A DNA stretch of 64,000 bases from Dioscorea cayenensis subsp. rotundata. Its lineage: Eukaryota; Streptophyta; Magnoliopsida; Dioscoreales; Dioscoreaceae. Under the pieces are notes generated by a model that was not told the origin of the DNA, ran no database searches, and worked only from the letters and a program-made list of their open reading frames with translations. This document shows, one piece after another, positions 42,201 to 53,100 of this stretch. Each line of letters opens with the position of its first letter. Within the stretch, counting starts at the first letter, position 1. Made by a program: the position numbers and the translations under genes. The stretch is taken from contig NW_024088478.1 in the NCBI RefSeq assembly GCF_009730915.1, forward strand, positions 1 to 64,000, given 5' to 3'.

Positions 42201-44413
42201 GCGAGCAGTTCATCATCCAAGTTACAATCTGTTGCGCTAGATGATCGAAGAACCTCTGAGTGTGATTTAATGTCTGCTGGTGTGGAGCTGAATGGAGAAA
42301 ACTTAAGTTCAGCAGTTCATGAGGAGCATGAAAGCACTAGTTGGCCAACTCCAGACCATCAAGAACTGATGTATAATGGGTCTAGAAGCTATGGGATGAA
42401 GGAAAATAAGAATGGCAGGTTATCCAATTCCCATGACTTGGAGAAATTAAATGTAGATTCAGATGGTAAGACATTTAATGCAGTTTATAGGAGGTCAAAA
42501 TCACATAAGATTAGGAAGAATTCTGATGGTGATGTCCATAATATGGAGGAAAGAATTGATTCTGATAACCATGTTGGAAATGTAAAAGTGGATTTTGGTG
42601 ATACTTTTGTTGATGGTGTGCGTAGAACAAGGTCCATGGGCCTTAGGGTAACTGGGGAAGAGTCAAATCCAACTGTAAACAACTTCAACTTCAAGCCAAG
42701 AGAAAGCTATGGTTTTGCTGAAACATCGAGAAATGGGGGAAAAACTGCATTAAATGGGCGTGATCAATTATTTTCAGATGAATGGAAGTCTACCTCTAGA
42801 CCTACATTAGGTTTAAGATCTGCCAGAAACAGAAGAGAAAACTATAGTAGTTGTGAACTGAGACCCTTGGATAAAAGAAAGTACCATCAACCTATAAGGA
42901 AACTTTCATGGTTGACGTTGTTGGAACATGAGGAGAGCTATCGATATATTCCACAGCAAGGTGATGAAGTTGCGTATTTGAGACAGGTAATAATGGTCTT
43001 CTGTGGTATGGTGGTGCTGTAAGAGCGGTGTAACTATTGTGAACATCTTGAAATTCAATTAACTGCTTTTAACTAACCTTTCAGGGCCATGAAGAATATG
43101 TCAAATCATATCGTTCTCAAGAACCAGTGCCTTGGAAATTTGTCAAAGGAAGCTTAAAGTCTGTGGAATTTTGCAAAGTTCGAGACCTTCATTACTCTAC
43201 TCTTCCGGGCTCTGGGGAAAGCTGCTGCAAGCTTACTCTTGAGTTTACAGATCCTTCATCCTGTGGGGTTGGGAAAGCCTTTAAGTTGACTTTGCCCGAA
43301 CTTGTTGCTTTCCCAGACTTCCTTGTGGAAAGAGCCCGTTTTGAAGCTGCTATTGAGAGGAATTGGACACACAGGGACAAGTGTCAGGTTTGGTGGAGGA
43401 ATGAAGATGGAGATGGCGGAAGCTGGTGGGAGGGTCGGATTTTGGCAGTAAAGCCTAAATCTCCTGATTATCCTGATAGCCCATGGGAGAGGTATGTCAT
43501 TCAATATAGAAACGATTCTTCTGGGCAGCACTCACATAGCCCATGGGAACTACATGATGCTGATAGCCCATGGGTGCACCCCCACATTGATGACCGAAGC
43601 AAAACTAAGCTGTTGAGCTCTCTTGCCAAGTTGGAGCAAAGCTCACTCAGAAATCAGGTGTGCCTTCATGGAAATCGATTCTTGTGATCAAATTAACTTT
43701 ATAGTCTGTTTGACTTATTATTGGACATCTCTCTATTTACTTGCTGAAATGAATCAGGACTATCATGGTGTTCAAAAGTTGAATCAGGCAGCACAAAAGT
43801 CAGATTTTCTGAACAGGTACATTTGTTTTTACTTTTTACAAATGCAGTATAGTGCACAATTATTCACATAGTTATACTTATCTTTCCAGCGCTTTGATTT
43901 ATGGATAATTTGTTCAAGAAGTGAATTATTTGGAGACTTGTTTCATTTGGTATAGAGAATGGGATAGTCTTTATTAGATGCATATCATAGCATCTCTTTG
44001 TGGTGATTAAGAAACTGTTTCATTAGTATCAAAACTAGTTTTATTGGTGCCGTAGAAAAGTCTCGGGGGTTTATCACATTTAAATTTCTCTTTTTTGCAT
44101 TTCAATTTTGTTTGATGGTGAATATGCACTATGTGGAGCACTCAATGTTAGTATCACATTAGCAATTATAACAGTGTTTCTAGTAATCTAATCTTTTATG
44201 AAATTTTCATTTGTTGTTTCTCTCAGGTTCCCCGTGCCGCTATCACTTGAGATAATCAAGATGAGATTAGAGAACAACTACTACCGCAACGTGGAGGCGG
44301 TGAAGCACGATGCTTCGGTGATGCTGTCGAACGCTGAGTCCTACTTCGGCAAGAGCGCAGAGATGACGATGAAGATGAGGCGGCTTTCGGATTGGATAAC
44401 AAGGACATTTTAG
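30267..44413 (+). CDS. BRWD/PHIP-type protein: WD40 repeats plus C-terminal bromodomain
   Basis: This is a nuclear chromatin-reader protein; animal relatives (BRWD, PHIP) act as CUL4-DDB1 substrate receptors and bind acetylated histones. Twenty-three exons join in phase to 1808 residues: 30267-30625, 31432-31583, 31714-31953, 32083-32192, 32287-32364, 32463-32569, 33241-33335, 33427-33542, 33656-33759, 33840-33917, 34067-34145, 34609-34777, 35233-35303, 37119-37199, 37291-37361, 38209-38305, 38393-38452, 39648-39702, 40434-40843, 40911-42986, 43085-43657, 43758-43816, 44227-44413. The N-terminal region has a LisH-like helix (SEVYFLIMHFLSSGPCKRTC). WD repeats at about 230-640 include VVTGSDDRLVKIW and LLSSSDDGTCRIW. 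The 692-codon exon 20 is basic, then acidic (SDGEEEEEEDDDDEE), probably disordered. The C-terminus has RFPVPLSLEIIKMRLENNYY and DASVMLSNAESYF of an atypical bromodomain. The ATG is the first in the last leader exon. Confidence 0.92.
43475..43574 (+). repeat. Three copies of ATAGCCCATGGG encoding repeated SPW in BRWD
   Basis: The motif occurs at 43475-43488, 43536-43548 and 43562-43574, coding DSPWE, HSPWE and DSPWV in the region before the bromodomain. The first two SPWE are family-typical. The third, just before HPHIDD, has the same bases where relatives usually have a different residue pair before Trp. Confidence 0.7.
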
Positions 44414-44671
44414 TTCATAGAACACAGAAAAACAATTTTGTAGGTGGAACTTTAGCCTCAAGAGAAGTTGAAGCATTCTTCTGCATTATACCCATCCTTT
44501 TTCCCCTACATTTTTAACTTATTAGGTATCTCATTGGTCCAATATGGTGGAATTGGTTTTACTTTGGGATATATATTTGTTTTGAGGGCCCATTTCAAAT
44601 AGGGAGGAAAACCAAGTGGGAAATGCCCCGCCATGAATTCTTTAAATGTATAGACACCCGTTTCCTTCAAT

Positions 44672-44677
44672 AATAAA
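44672..44677 (+). terminator. Candidate BRWD poly(A) signal
   Basis: AATAAA lies about 260 bases after the BRWD stop, in an AT-rich context followed by an A-run. It is a plausible but unproven signal. Confidence 0.4.
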
Positions 44678-44925
44678 AGTAGAAAAAAAAAAGTAACAAA
44701 GAGATCCAACTCCAACTCCAAGCCCTTTACACTTGGTTTGTCTTTCATTATTTGCCTTTTTTTATATATTTTTTTATAAAAAGTTTGTGTTTGTCAAGAT
44801 ACCAATTTTAATAATTTCTAAGTCTTTCGTTGTTCATTGTTCAACAATGGTAAAAGTTTTATTAATAATAATTACTATGGTTTGGCTGAAGCTGGCATCG
44901 ATGGTGCTTATTGACATTCCCAGAC

Positions 44926-45250
44926 AAGTTTTGGATTTTCATTTTATTTATGGTCATAAATATTTATATTTTATAACAATGTGACCATAAAAAAAATTTT
45001 AAATACAAAAATCACTTAATTTTTCTCCAGTTGCAGCGTGTGACCATAATAACTTGTTTGGTCTTGTTTTAAGACCGTTTCAAAGAGTTTACTAGTGTGG
45101 CGCCAAAAACTATTTTAAAACAAGTCATTATTATGATCACACATGCAACCGAAAAAAAATTAAATGATTTTTGTGTAAAAAAAATAATTAATGGCCACAG
45201 CGTCATAATACAAATATTTGTGACCATGAGTAAAATAAATCCCAAGTTTA
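44926..45250. mobile_element. Foldback MITE of about 325 bp
   Basis: The left arm (TTTATGGTCATAAATATTTA, then GTGACCATAA, CAAAAATCACTTAATTTTT, GTGTGACCATAATAA) is repeated as an imperfect inverted copy on the right (ATTATGATCACAC, AAATGATTTTTGTG, ATGGCCAC, AAATATTTGTGACCAT). Each arm is over 100 bases around a short centre with GGCGCC. It has no coding capacity. Confidence 0.78.
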
Positions 45251-45309
45251 AGAGAACATAAAACACTGAAAATGAAGCTTATCATAGACGATATCAGAAG
45301 TTGATATTC

Positions 45310-45315
45310 TTTATT
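45310..45315 (-). terminator. Candidate poly(A) signal of the release-factor gene
   Basis: TTTATT on plus reads AATAAA on minus, about 220 bases beyond the stop of the restored frame. It is the best local match only. Confidence 0.35.
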
Positions 45316-45633
45316 AAATTAGCAAGAAAAAAAAAATAAAAACAATACATTATCACCAAAGAATTGCAAAAAAAAATTTTTGCAGTAATAATAATAATAA
45401 TAATAATGGAACTTGGTTTGTAGACCTCTGTGTAGTAAATATTAGAGCAACTACCCAAACAGAGTTGCCTCTCTGACAGGCAACACAAAAACTCTGGGTT
45501 AATTCCTTCAATTGTCTACCTTAACATTAATGGCTTCATAAACTGTCATCATCTTTATCCAGTGATGAAGATAGGAAATTTAAAATGAAGCCATCAAGCT
45601 CACCCTCCAGCACAGAATCCGGGCTCTGAGACT

Positions 45634-48628
45634 TCATAGTTTCGTCCGAAGATCTTTAACCATTCGGTAAGGCTGAAAAGCGAAAATACGAAAGGCATCA
45701 CACAAGAAACAAAGACGAGAAAAGTAAGATGAAAGATATAATACTAACATGGAGTACGTAGCTCCGTATGTGGTTGCCCCAACTGATTTCGGTGAGGGAC
45801 TGTGTGTGCTCTGCATTCAGCTGAGCTTGCCTTGCCATCTCAAGCTGGTCCAACCTCGACTGAAGTACAGACATAGCTGATGCTTTGTTTGAATGTTGTG
45901 ATCTGTGTTTATTATTAACTCAAGACCATCAGTTCTATCTCTGAGGTGATATAAACTTAAATGGGAAGATTTCATCAGGCATTTGAGAAACTGAGTTCAG
46001 AAATAATATATTGAAAGAAATCATTACCTTTCATTTTGACAAGTTGCAGAAATTCCGGTCGGTATGTGGGTGATTCTGACTGCACTCTCCGTTGTGTTTA
46101 CATGCTGGCCGCCAGCACCCCCAGCACGAAAACGTTCAATACGAAGGTCCGATTCTTTAATCTGATATCGAGTAGAGACATCACCCAGGATCGGTATTAC
46201 CGCTACGGCTGCAAAAGATGTATGCCGCTTCTTTGCACTATCAAATGGGGAAATTCGAACCAATCTGTGCACCCCAACCTCTGCTTTGGCATATCCAAAT
46301 GAATACTCTCCATCTACTTTGATTGTAGCACGCTGCAAAGGAGATTTCTATATGAATAAACTGTAGGTATACAACATAGATCTTCCCTTTCATTAGTTCC
46401 CATAATTCAACTTGGAAGCAAATATAATTTGACAAGCATTACCTACTGTCTTTCCCATAAAAACATAAGTTACTCCCCCAATGGAAGATAAATTGCTAAT
46501 TTCAAGTACTCCAAAACAAACATCACCAAAAATTAATTAGTTTTGCAATTATTGGATCATTTTGGAATCAAACCATCAATTCAAATCAAGTGAAATTTTT
46601 TTGGCATACTCAGAGAAAAGTTTAAGTTATGCAATAAATAAAGAGATCGTTCACTTCCACGTGGCGTAAAAAGCATTCAGGTGCTATAAAAAGCATACAT
46701 TAAAAAGTTAGAAAATGAACCTTTATTCCCGCAACCTCACCAGGCATTTCATCCACAATTGTGACCCCGTAACCATGGCGTTGAGCCCACATTGTGTACA
46801 TGTTCACAAGCATTGCAGCCCAGTCCATGCTCTCAGTTCCTCCAGCTCCTGCTTGAACCTATATCATGATAATCTAAATCCTAAGATCCCACCCAACACC
46901 AGAAACGTGAAGACATAGAAGCATATTAACATGCTTGGAAAAATATATTGGTTCACTCAACCTGCTCTTATGTGTAAACTCTTTTTAGCTTAGCTACGAA
47001 ATGTACCTGTCCTTTTCATCAATATCAAGCTTACTCAAGAAACTGGAACCAGGTCACAAAGTTTATACAAAAACTGAACATTTGCGAGGTGGCTTTACAA
47101 GTTCAAGAAAAATACTAAAGCAGAAAACATAGAGTGCAACTATCAGTGAGATAATTGCATGATAAGCTAAAAAAAAGCACCTAAGTTATTCATCGCATGA
47201 TGCTGTAAGAAAAAACTAACAAATGAACTCTTGGGGTTACAATCTTATTTTTCAAATACATTAGGTAGATAGCATAAGAGACAAAATATATATATATATA
47301 TATATACCTCTATAAAACAAGAGCAGGAATCATTTTCACCAGCCAACAGTGCTTCAAGCTCTTTCTCTTTAGCTGTTCTCCTCATATTAATTAATGCTTG
47401 CATAGATTCCTGGTTAAGTGACAGCAAAGAGATTAAATTGCAGTTATCATACATAACAAATCCCTTGAATGAATCATAAACACAACAATGACATGCTATG
47501 TAGCATTTTGTTAACTAGGAAGTATGGGGATAAGAAACCAATTTAATGAATTAATTAAGTATATGATCTAAATATACAAACTTTCAACAGAAACACATGA
47601 ATACCAAATAATCAGTATTCTTCTTTGTAACTAAATAATATCACAAGAATGTGAAGAATTAGAAAATACATGCCTAAAATAGGAAGCCCACCAATTCCAA
47701 ATGTTGATCGTTCTCTTCTCGAGCAAGCTTCAGCATATCAATGTGCTCAAGCAAGTCTTGTTCAAAACCCTTTACCTCTTTCATCTTGCTCATTAATCCT
47801 CCATGCTCACGACTAACCCTCCCCGCATAAACTGGATCATCCCAAAGGTCTGCCTTGTTAATTGTTGCAGATAACTGCTCCAGCCTCACAACCATCTTTA
47901 TCCACTGTCATAATATACTCCTTTTACTTTATAAACAAACCAAGTTCACAAGATAACCTTTTCAAACATCTAGAAGTTCTCATCATCAGATAATCAATTC
48001 TCCAAAATCCATAATACAGTGTCAATATAAGCACGAATTCAATACTAATACAAGTTTTCAACTTTAATGCAGCACGAAAACAGAGAAAAATAGGAAGTAA
48101 ACCAGAGAAATTATTTTCCACTTCCAGAATATAATCTTGCTATTTTAGAAAAATCCCAAGCTCACAAGATTAAAAAAAATCCAACCTTTTCAATTGTCAA
48201 AACTCCACAATTCACCATGTAAGCACAAAATCAAAGCCAATCTGATATTTGAGAAATCTAAAAGAGGTTAGCTAGCAAAGCACCTGCAATCGCTTCTTGA
48301 TGAGCTGGATAGACTGAGCAATGGCGGCGGCGTGGCTCTTCCAATCCCCATCATCCTCGTCAAGTATCGTCCATCCCTTAGCCACAATTCCATCCACCGT
48401 TAGCCCATCAGACGTCGCCGCTACTGAAGAAGAAAACCATCTGAACCTTCTCGGAAAACAAGAAAAATCCAACCTTTCCGAGCTCCCAACAAATCCAATA
48501 CTCCCATTAAGACACCTAATCCGAGGCCTTGCTGAGTGGAAAGGTGATTGAAGAACGGAGAAGAAGATGGAGATCCTGGGATTAGGGCTTCTAGTGAGAG
48601 ATCGCTTGAGAATGGAGAAGAAGAGCAT
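45634..48628 (-). CDS. PRFB2: Organellar peptide chain release factor 2 (PrfB type, probably mitochondrial), last exon frameshifted
   Basis: This is a nuclear-encoded class I release factor that frees the finished protein at UGA/UAA codons on organelle ribosomes. Exons in transcription order: 48628-48284, 47904-47692, 47409-47308, 46858-46721, 46332-46028, 45902-45749, 45672-45634. An Arg/Ser-rich presequence ([20 protein letters not shown]) suggests mitochondrial import. The PCRF domain (about 110-265) includes [15 protein letters not shown]. Domain 3 has the anticodon-like SPF (294-296), and GGQ (340-342) sits in [17 protein letters not shown]. The tail reads [17 protein letters not shown] then TGA, 431 residues as written. 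The conserved end (NYEVSEP and LEGELDGFI) is present just downstream, but in two other frames, up to a stop at 45536. That requires one surplus base in AAA (45640-45642) and one in the CCGGG at 45619-45623. Restored length would be about 465, normal for the family. Confidence 0.88.
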
Positions 48629-48770
48629 GGTTTTGGTGCTCTAATGGCGCGCTAGGGTTTCTCGAGGGTTTTGGAAACGAAGGGCTTCGTTGGAACGCAC
48701 TCATGAGAGTCTCACGTTCTTCGCACGTGACTCGCTGGCGCGAACCATCATAGTGTGCCACGTGAGTCTG
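48629..48770 (-). promoter_or_regulatory. Release-factor promoter: telo-box and two G-boxes
   Basis: On minus, AAACCCTA lies at 48660-48653, within 35 bases of the start codon. Two CACGTG G-boxes lie at 48724-48729 and 48759-48764, 35 bases apart. An E2F-like TTCGCGCCA lies between them (48743-48735). Telo-boxes are common near start sites of plant translation genes; G-boxes bind bZIP and bHLH factors. Confidence 0.6.
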
Positions 48771-49940
48771 GCTCATTGGGAGTATTTGCACATTGCTCCC
48801 TGGCATGTTCTTTAATAACATTTTGACCCTCCATTCTAGTGATAATTCTGAAAAATATTATTTTAAATGAGTTTTTACAAAAATAAATAAATAAATAAAT
48901 TCCTGAAATATTTTTATATTTTAAACTCAAATTATATATTAACGCTTTATGTTAAAAAAAAAATTGTTGTGTTTTATGATCTCTTAAGTTTTTATGTGTT
49001 CATGAATTATTTTGATTTAATTATTTTTTGTGTTTGAGGAGCTATTCCATTGATTTTGTGTTTTTTTTTCGATACAAATACAATTAAGTCACAGGCCAGT
49101 GTTAGACGCATAGGAGAAGTTGAGCTATATAACACTTGTACCCTTCATCTGTTCGAGTTAGAATTTGAGCCTATTTCATCATCATGACGACAAACATCAT
49201 ATGTAGACAGGCCAATGCTAATAAGACCAAATGATATCTGTGCATTGGTTTTATTTTTAACAATTATACTTGAAAAACAAATGTTGCATGTACTAATATA
49301 GAGTTAATATCTCAACACACATGTGACTGCACCATACATGAGTGAGGTTAAACCCGTCTCCTCCACAAGAATACGAAGACCCTATACAAGAGATCCAGTG
49401 TCAATATATATATATATATATTTAATACTAGACGATAAACACCACCATTTAAGGTTTATAGTCACGGAACGTGCACCGATGTAGAACATATCATCAAGCT
49501 TAATAATATTGTGCCCTCATCTTACATAGATTTTGATCTTGGGTTTCTTTAAAATGAGAACCTTACACAAAAAAACACAGTCTTAATAGATCAAACGCTG
49601 TGCTAATAGACCAAGCTGTTGGTTCAATAAATCAAAACATCATTAGCCACCCTTGAAATTTGATATTTTTCAAAATATACTTATCATGTAAGAAAATTTA
49701 AAAAAGAATCCAAGGTTTATAAGCGAAAAAGAAATGGCATGTGCATTTTAGTCATGGTCGTTGTTGTGGTAGGAATGATCACAGTGCCACGTCAGCAGTG
49801 TCTTTTTCGGGTTTATAATCTCGGATCCAAGGGCGTAGCAATCCGACCCGTTAAGGAATAGTCCAAAGACTCCTCCGCTCCGGCCATCGTCCCCTTCTCT
49901 CGCCTTCTCCACCACCGCCTCTCCTCTCCAAGCCTCGATC
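48771..49940. other. Divergent intergenic region between the release-factor gene and FAM91
   Basis: The DNA is AT-rich, with an (AAAT)n patch near 48881-48899 and an AT tract at about 49403-49421. The middle (49060-49560) has repeat-like texture but no motif I can assign. The GC-richer sequence from about 49790 is the FAM91 promoter. Small open frames here are not conserved. Confidence 0.45.
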
Positions 49941-50125
49941 CAAGAATCCCAAAGATCTCTGGTATTTTGAATCCATGCAGATCTAGATCTTTTGTTTTTC
50001 GATGTTTTCTCGTTGTTTGATCTGTTGTTTGATCGTTTCTTGATCTGAAATTTGATGAATTTTGATGTAGATCTCGAGTCTGATGATGATTCAGTTGTTG
50101 TTGATGTTTTGTAGTTGTGGAGAGG
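49941..50125 (+). other. FAM91 5' leader with a predicted intron
   Basis: A likely leader exon ends at about 49961 (ATCTCTG|GTATTT or one base earlier). A T-rich intron with the acceptor TTTTGTAG at 50113 leads into TTGTGGAGAGG directly before the ATG at 50126. Prediction is from splice motifs only. Confidence 0.45.
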
Positions 50126-53100
50126 ATGCATCGCGTTCCGGCGACGATTGAGGAGCAGCTGATCTTGAAGGCGATAAGGGAGGAATGCCCTTGGGAGAAC
50201 CTCCCCAAGCGTCTGCAGTCCACTCTTGCATCCAAGGAAGAGTGGCACCGGAGGTTTGGTTTCTTTTTCCATTGTGTTCTTGTTTCTTTTCTATGTTTCT
50301 CGATGTCATTGTCTTTATATCCAATGGATTCTTTGAATTATCAAGTGTTTAGGTAGTAGAGAAAGTTACGACATTATGATGCATGAGGTTGGCTTGTGCA
50401 AGCTTGGGATTTGCTCGATCTAGATGTGATGTTTGTGCTGGAATGGTTAAAGTAATTTTTGTTGTGACATGGATAATGATGAGAACTTACTGGATGGGCA
50501 GTGCTCAATTATGTACTGTGAAATATCTTGTATAATTCTAACTATTAAGTATATTAGAATGTCTGCCATGAGACAGTTCCATTGTAATATTGTGCTATTG
50601 GATTTTCTGTATCTAGTGTAGCACTAATTTTAACCGGATTAATAAATGTAAGAGTTTTCTTAATTGATTATATTATGTTTTAACTCTTGTCTAGGTAACA
50701 AGTCTTGTAATCTTTATGCTCAAATTTTGGTCATGGGAGATATCTGTAACTTGCTAGTTTTCAGCTTTCAGCATGCCAAAATAAATAATCCAAGAGTATG
50801 CATTTCTTTTTTGTTAAGATGAAATCTTTAGATTTTTTGTAGTATCTTGTGTCTTACACTAAGGTGCACAGATTTGTAGGGTTACTGTATCAACATGATG
50901 GCTCAAATATGTTAGTCTTTTGGCTGGCTGGCTGCCTGCCTGCATTCAAACATATTCCTTCAAAGTTGCATGTTTTTTATATAACTAATGTTGTTTTCAC
51001 TCTTGATACTGTTTAATTTGTCACCCCTTTATATCAGATAAATAGCCTTTAGAGTTTCTTATTATTAGTATTTTTTTAAATCCCCTGAAGTAGATGTTCC
51101 TGCCATGTATGCATTTGTGGAATTTTTGTGTAATCAAATTCAAGGTCTGTGAGATTGAAAATAAAATTTCTGGTTTACTCCTCCATGAGTGCAGGATAAT
51201 AGACTATTGCATTAAAAAACGATTGCAGTGGAATACTTGTTTTGCACGTAAAGTGTGCAAAGAAGGAGAATACTATGAGGAGATGATGCGTTATTTGCGT
51301 AAGAACCTTGCAGTATGTATCGAACCTTCTTTTTGTCTACTTGATCACATATTATTTTTTTTTTAGCAGTGTCTTGTGATTCCCATATTTGTTTCTCTCA
51401 TTTGGAAAATGGATAACTTTCATATGCTTCTATTTTTTTATTGACTTTTTCTTTTTGTTCACTTACTGAAATTGAAGCCGCCTTTAAACACAAATTTTTC
51501 ATGCATTTGTCAAGCAGTGGTAATAGTTATATTTTTACCTTCTTGCATGACTATTTTTTCTTTCTGTAAGTTTCATTTTAACATTTTCAATTTAATTTGT
51601 TGGCAGCTATTTCCTTATCATCTGGCAGAATATGTTTGCCGAGTTATGAGGGTTTCACCATTCAAGTATTACTGCGATATGATCTTTGAAGTTATGAAAA
51701 GTGGTAATTCCTATGCTTAGATGTACATAATCATTTACTGATCACTGGTGACGAGCTGCTTGCATCATATGGCGAACACGTTTGAACTTCTTTAAAAACT
51801 ACATTTTGACATATTGAGGATATAAATATTGAAGTTTGGTTGTTAGAATCTCATTTGTCATTTTCATGACTGGGTTGAGAACTAAATCTCTCATGTCAAA
51901 CTTATCAAAGAACTATAATTGTTGAGCCAAATTTAGAGTTGTATAACTCATTTTTGTTAGTGTTTTGCATCTTAATGACCAATTTAAAATGTAAATAAAA
52001 AAAACAGCATAAATTCTTATTTTCTGCTTTTTCAATTTGTGACTACAATGTAATCATTGTTTCAATATGATCAAGTTGATAAAATAGTATTTGCAGCACA
52101 TTACTCACTTTTATGTGATAATTAAATTTAGCAGAACCTTGCATCAAATTGTGCCATGACTTTGCTGCCTCTCTTGCAGAACAACCATATGACAGCATCC
52201 CTAATTTCAGTGCTGCTGATTCATTACGACTTACAGGAATAGGAAGAAATGAGTTTATTGACATAATGAATAAGTGCAGATCGAAGGTATTGGTTTGTGC
52301 GTTCTTTTTAGCCTACATAAACTTGCTTATATCAAAGTTGCAGGCTATTTCCTTATAGTTTTCAGCACTAATGTTGTCAGTACCTTTCAAATATCTATCT
52401 TGATGCACATTACCCTCATCTTTGTCCTTGTTAGTGCAGCATAATGTGCTCAATTGGTTTTAAGAAGTCAATAAATTTTCCTGTTTTAATAGGTTTTGTG
52501 CAGCGCGCATGGCCTATCTGTCATGTAGAATTAACTTGCAACTGCTTATTTTATAGTTTATGTATGTAGTTTACTTTCAGCTATCACGTATGCAGTGGTT
52601 CCGCCATCTTAAGGCTACCATTTCTTTCTGCAACCTTCACTACACTTCTGCATCAGTTTCAGTTGTCATGTCACATCCATGTTGATTTCATGCGATCTTA
52701 TGTTTTGCTTACTACTTAATTCTTAAGTTAGTTACCTGCAGGTGCCCATTTATAAATAATATTAATTATTTTGGAGTATTAGCATATATTTATGTAAATA
52801 TTTCTATTTTTTTAATAAAATTTTGAAAGATAAGTTGGTGAGATAACTCCTAGCCCCAAGTCGTGTGATTGGTTGAAGGATTGGGTGATAAAATGAGATA
52901 AAATAGTTTACCACCCTAGATGTATTACCAGGAGCGCCCAATGTTTTCATACTAGGCTATGTATATTTTCTATAGATAGAGTATGATAAGTTGAAATCAT
53001 TGGTTCACCTGTTTGCACATGATCTTATTTTAATTTATTTATTTGAAAATTAAAGTTTTGAATTATCTTATTTTTTATCTTTTTAAAATGAATGGTTTTT

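Larger units (their letters stand above)
44414..45535. other. Convergent 3' region of BRWD and the release-factor gene
   Basis: This holds BRWD 3' UTR (to about 44700), a MITE at 44926-45250, an (AAT)n tract at about 45389-45408 and the release-factor 3' UTR on the minus strand. No gene is seen. Confidence 0.5.

Noticed and set aside
45619-45672. Programmed +1 frameshift in the release-factor gene, like the autoregulatory UGA shift of bacterial prfB
   Set aside because: The bacterial site lies near the N-terminus and works on bacterial ribosomes. This is a nuclear gene read by cytosolic ribosomes, the break is at the C-terminus, and two separate shifts are needed.
49748-50324. Minus-strand open frames of 77-174 codons over the FAM91 leader
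   Set aside because: They are antisense shadows of the GC-richer FAM91 leader and exon 1, overlap each other in different frames and show no domain.
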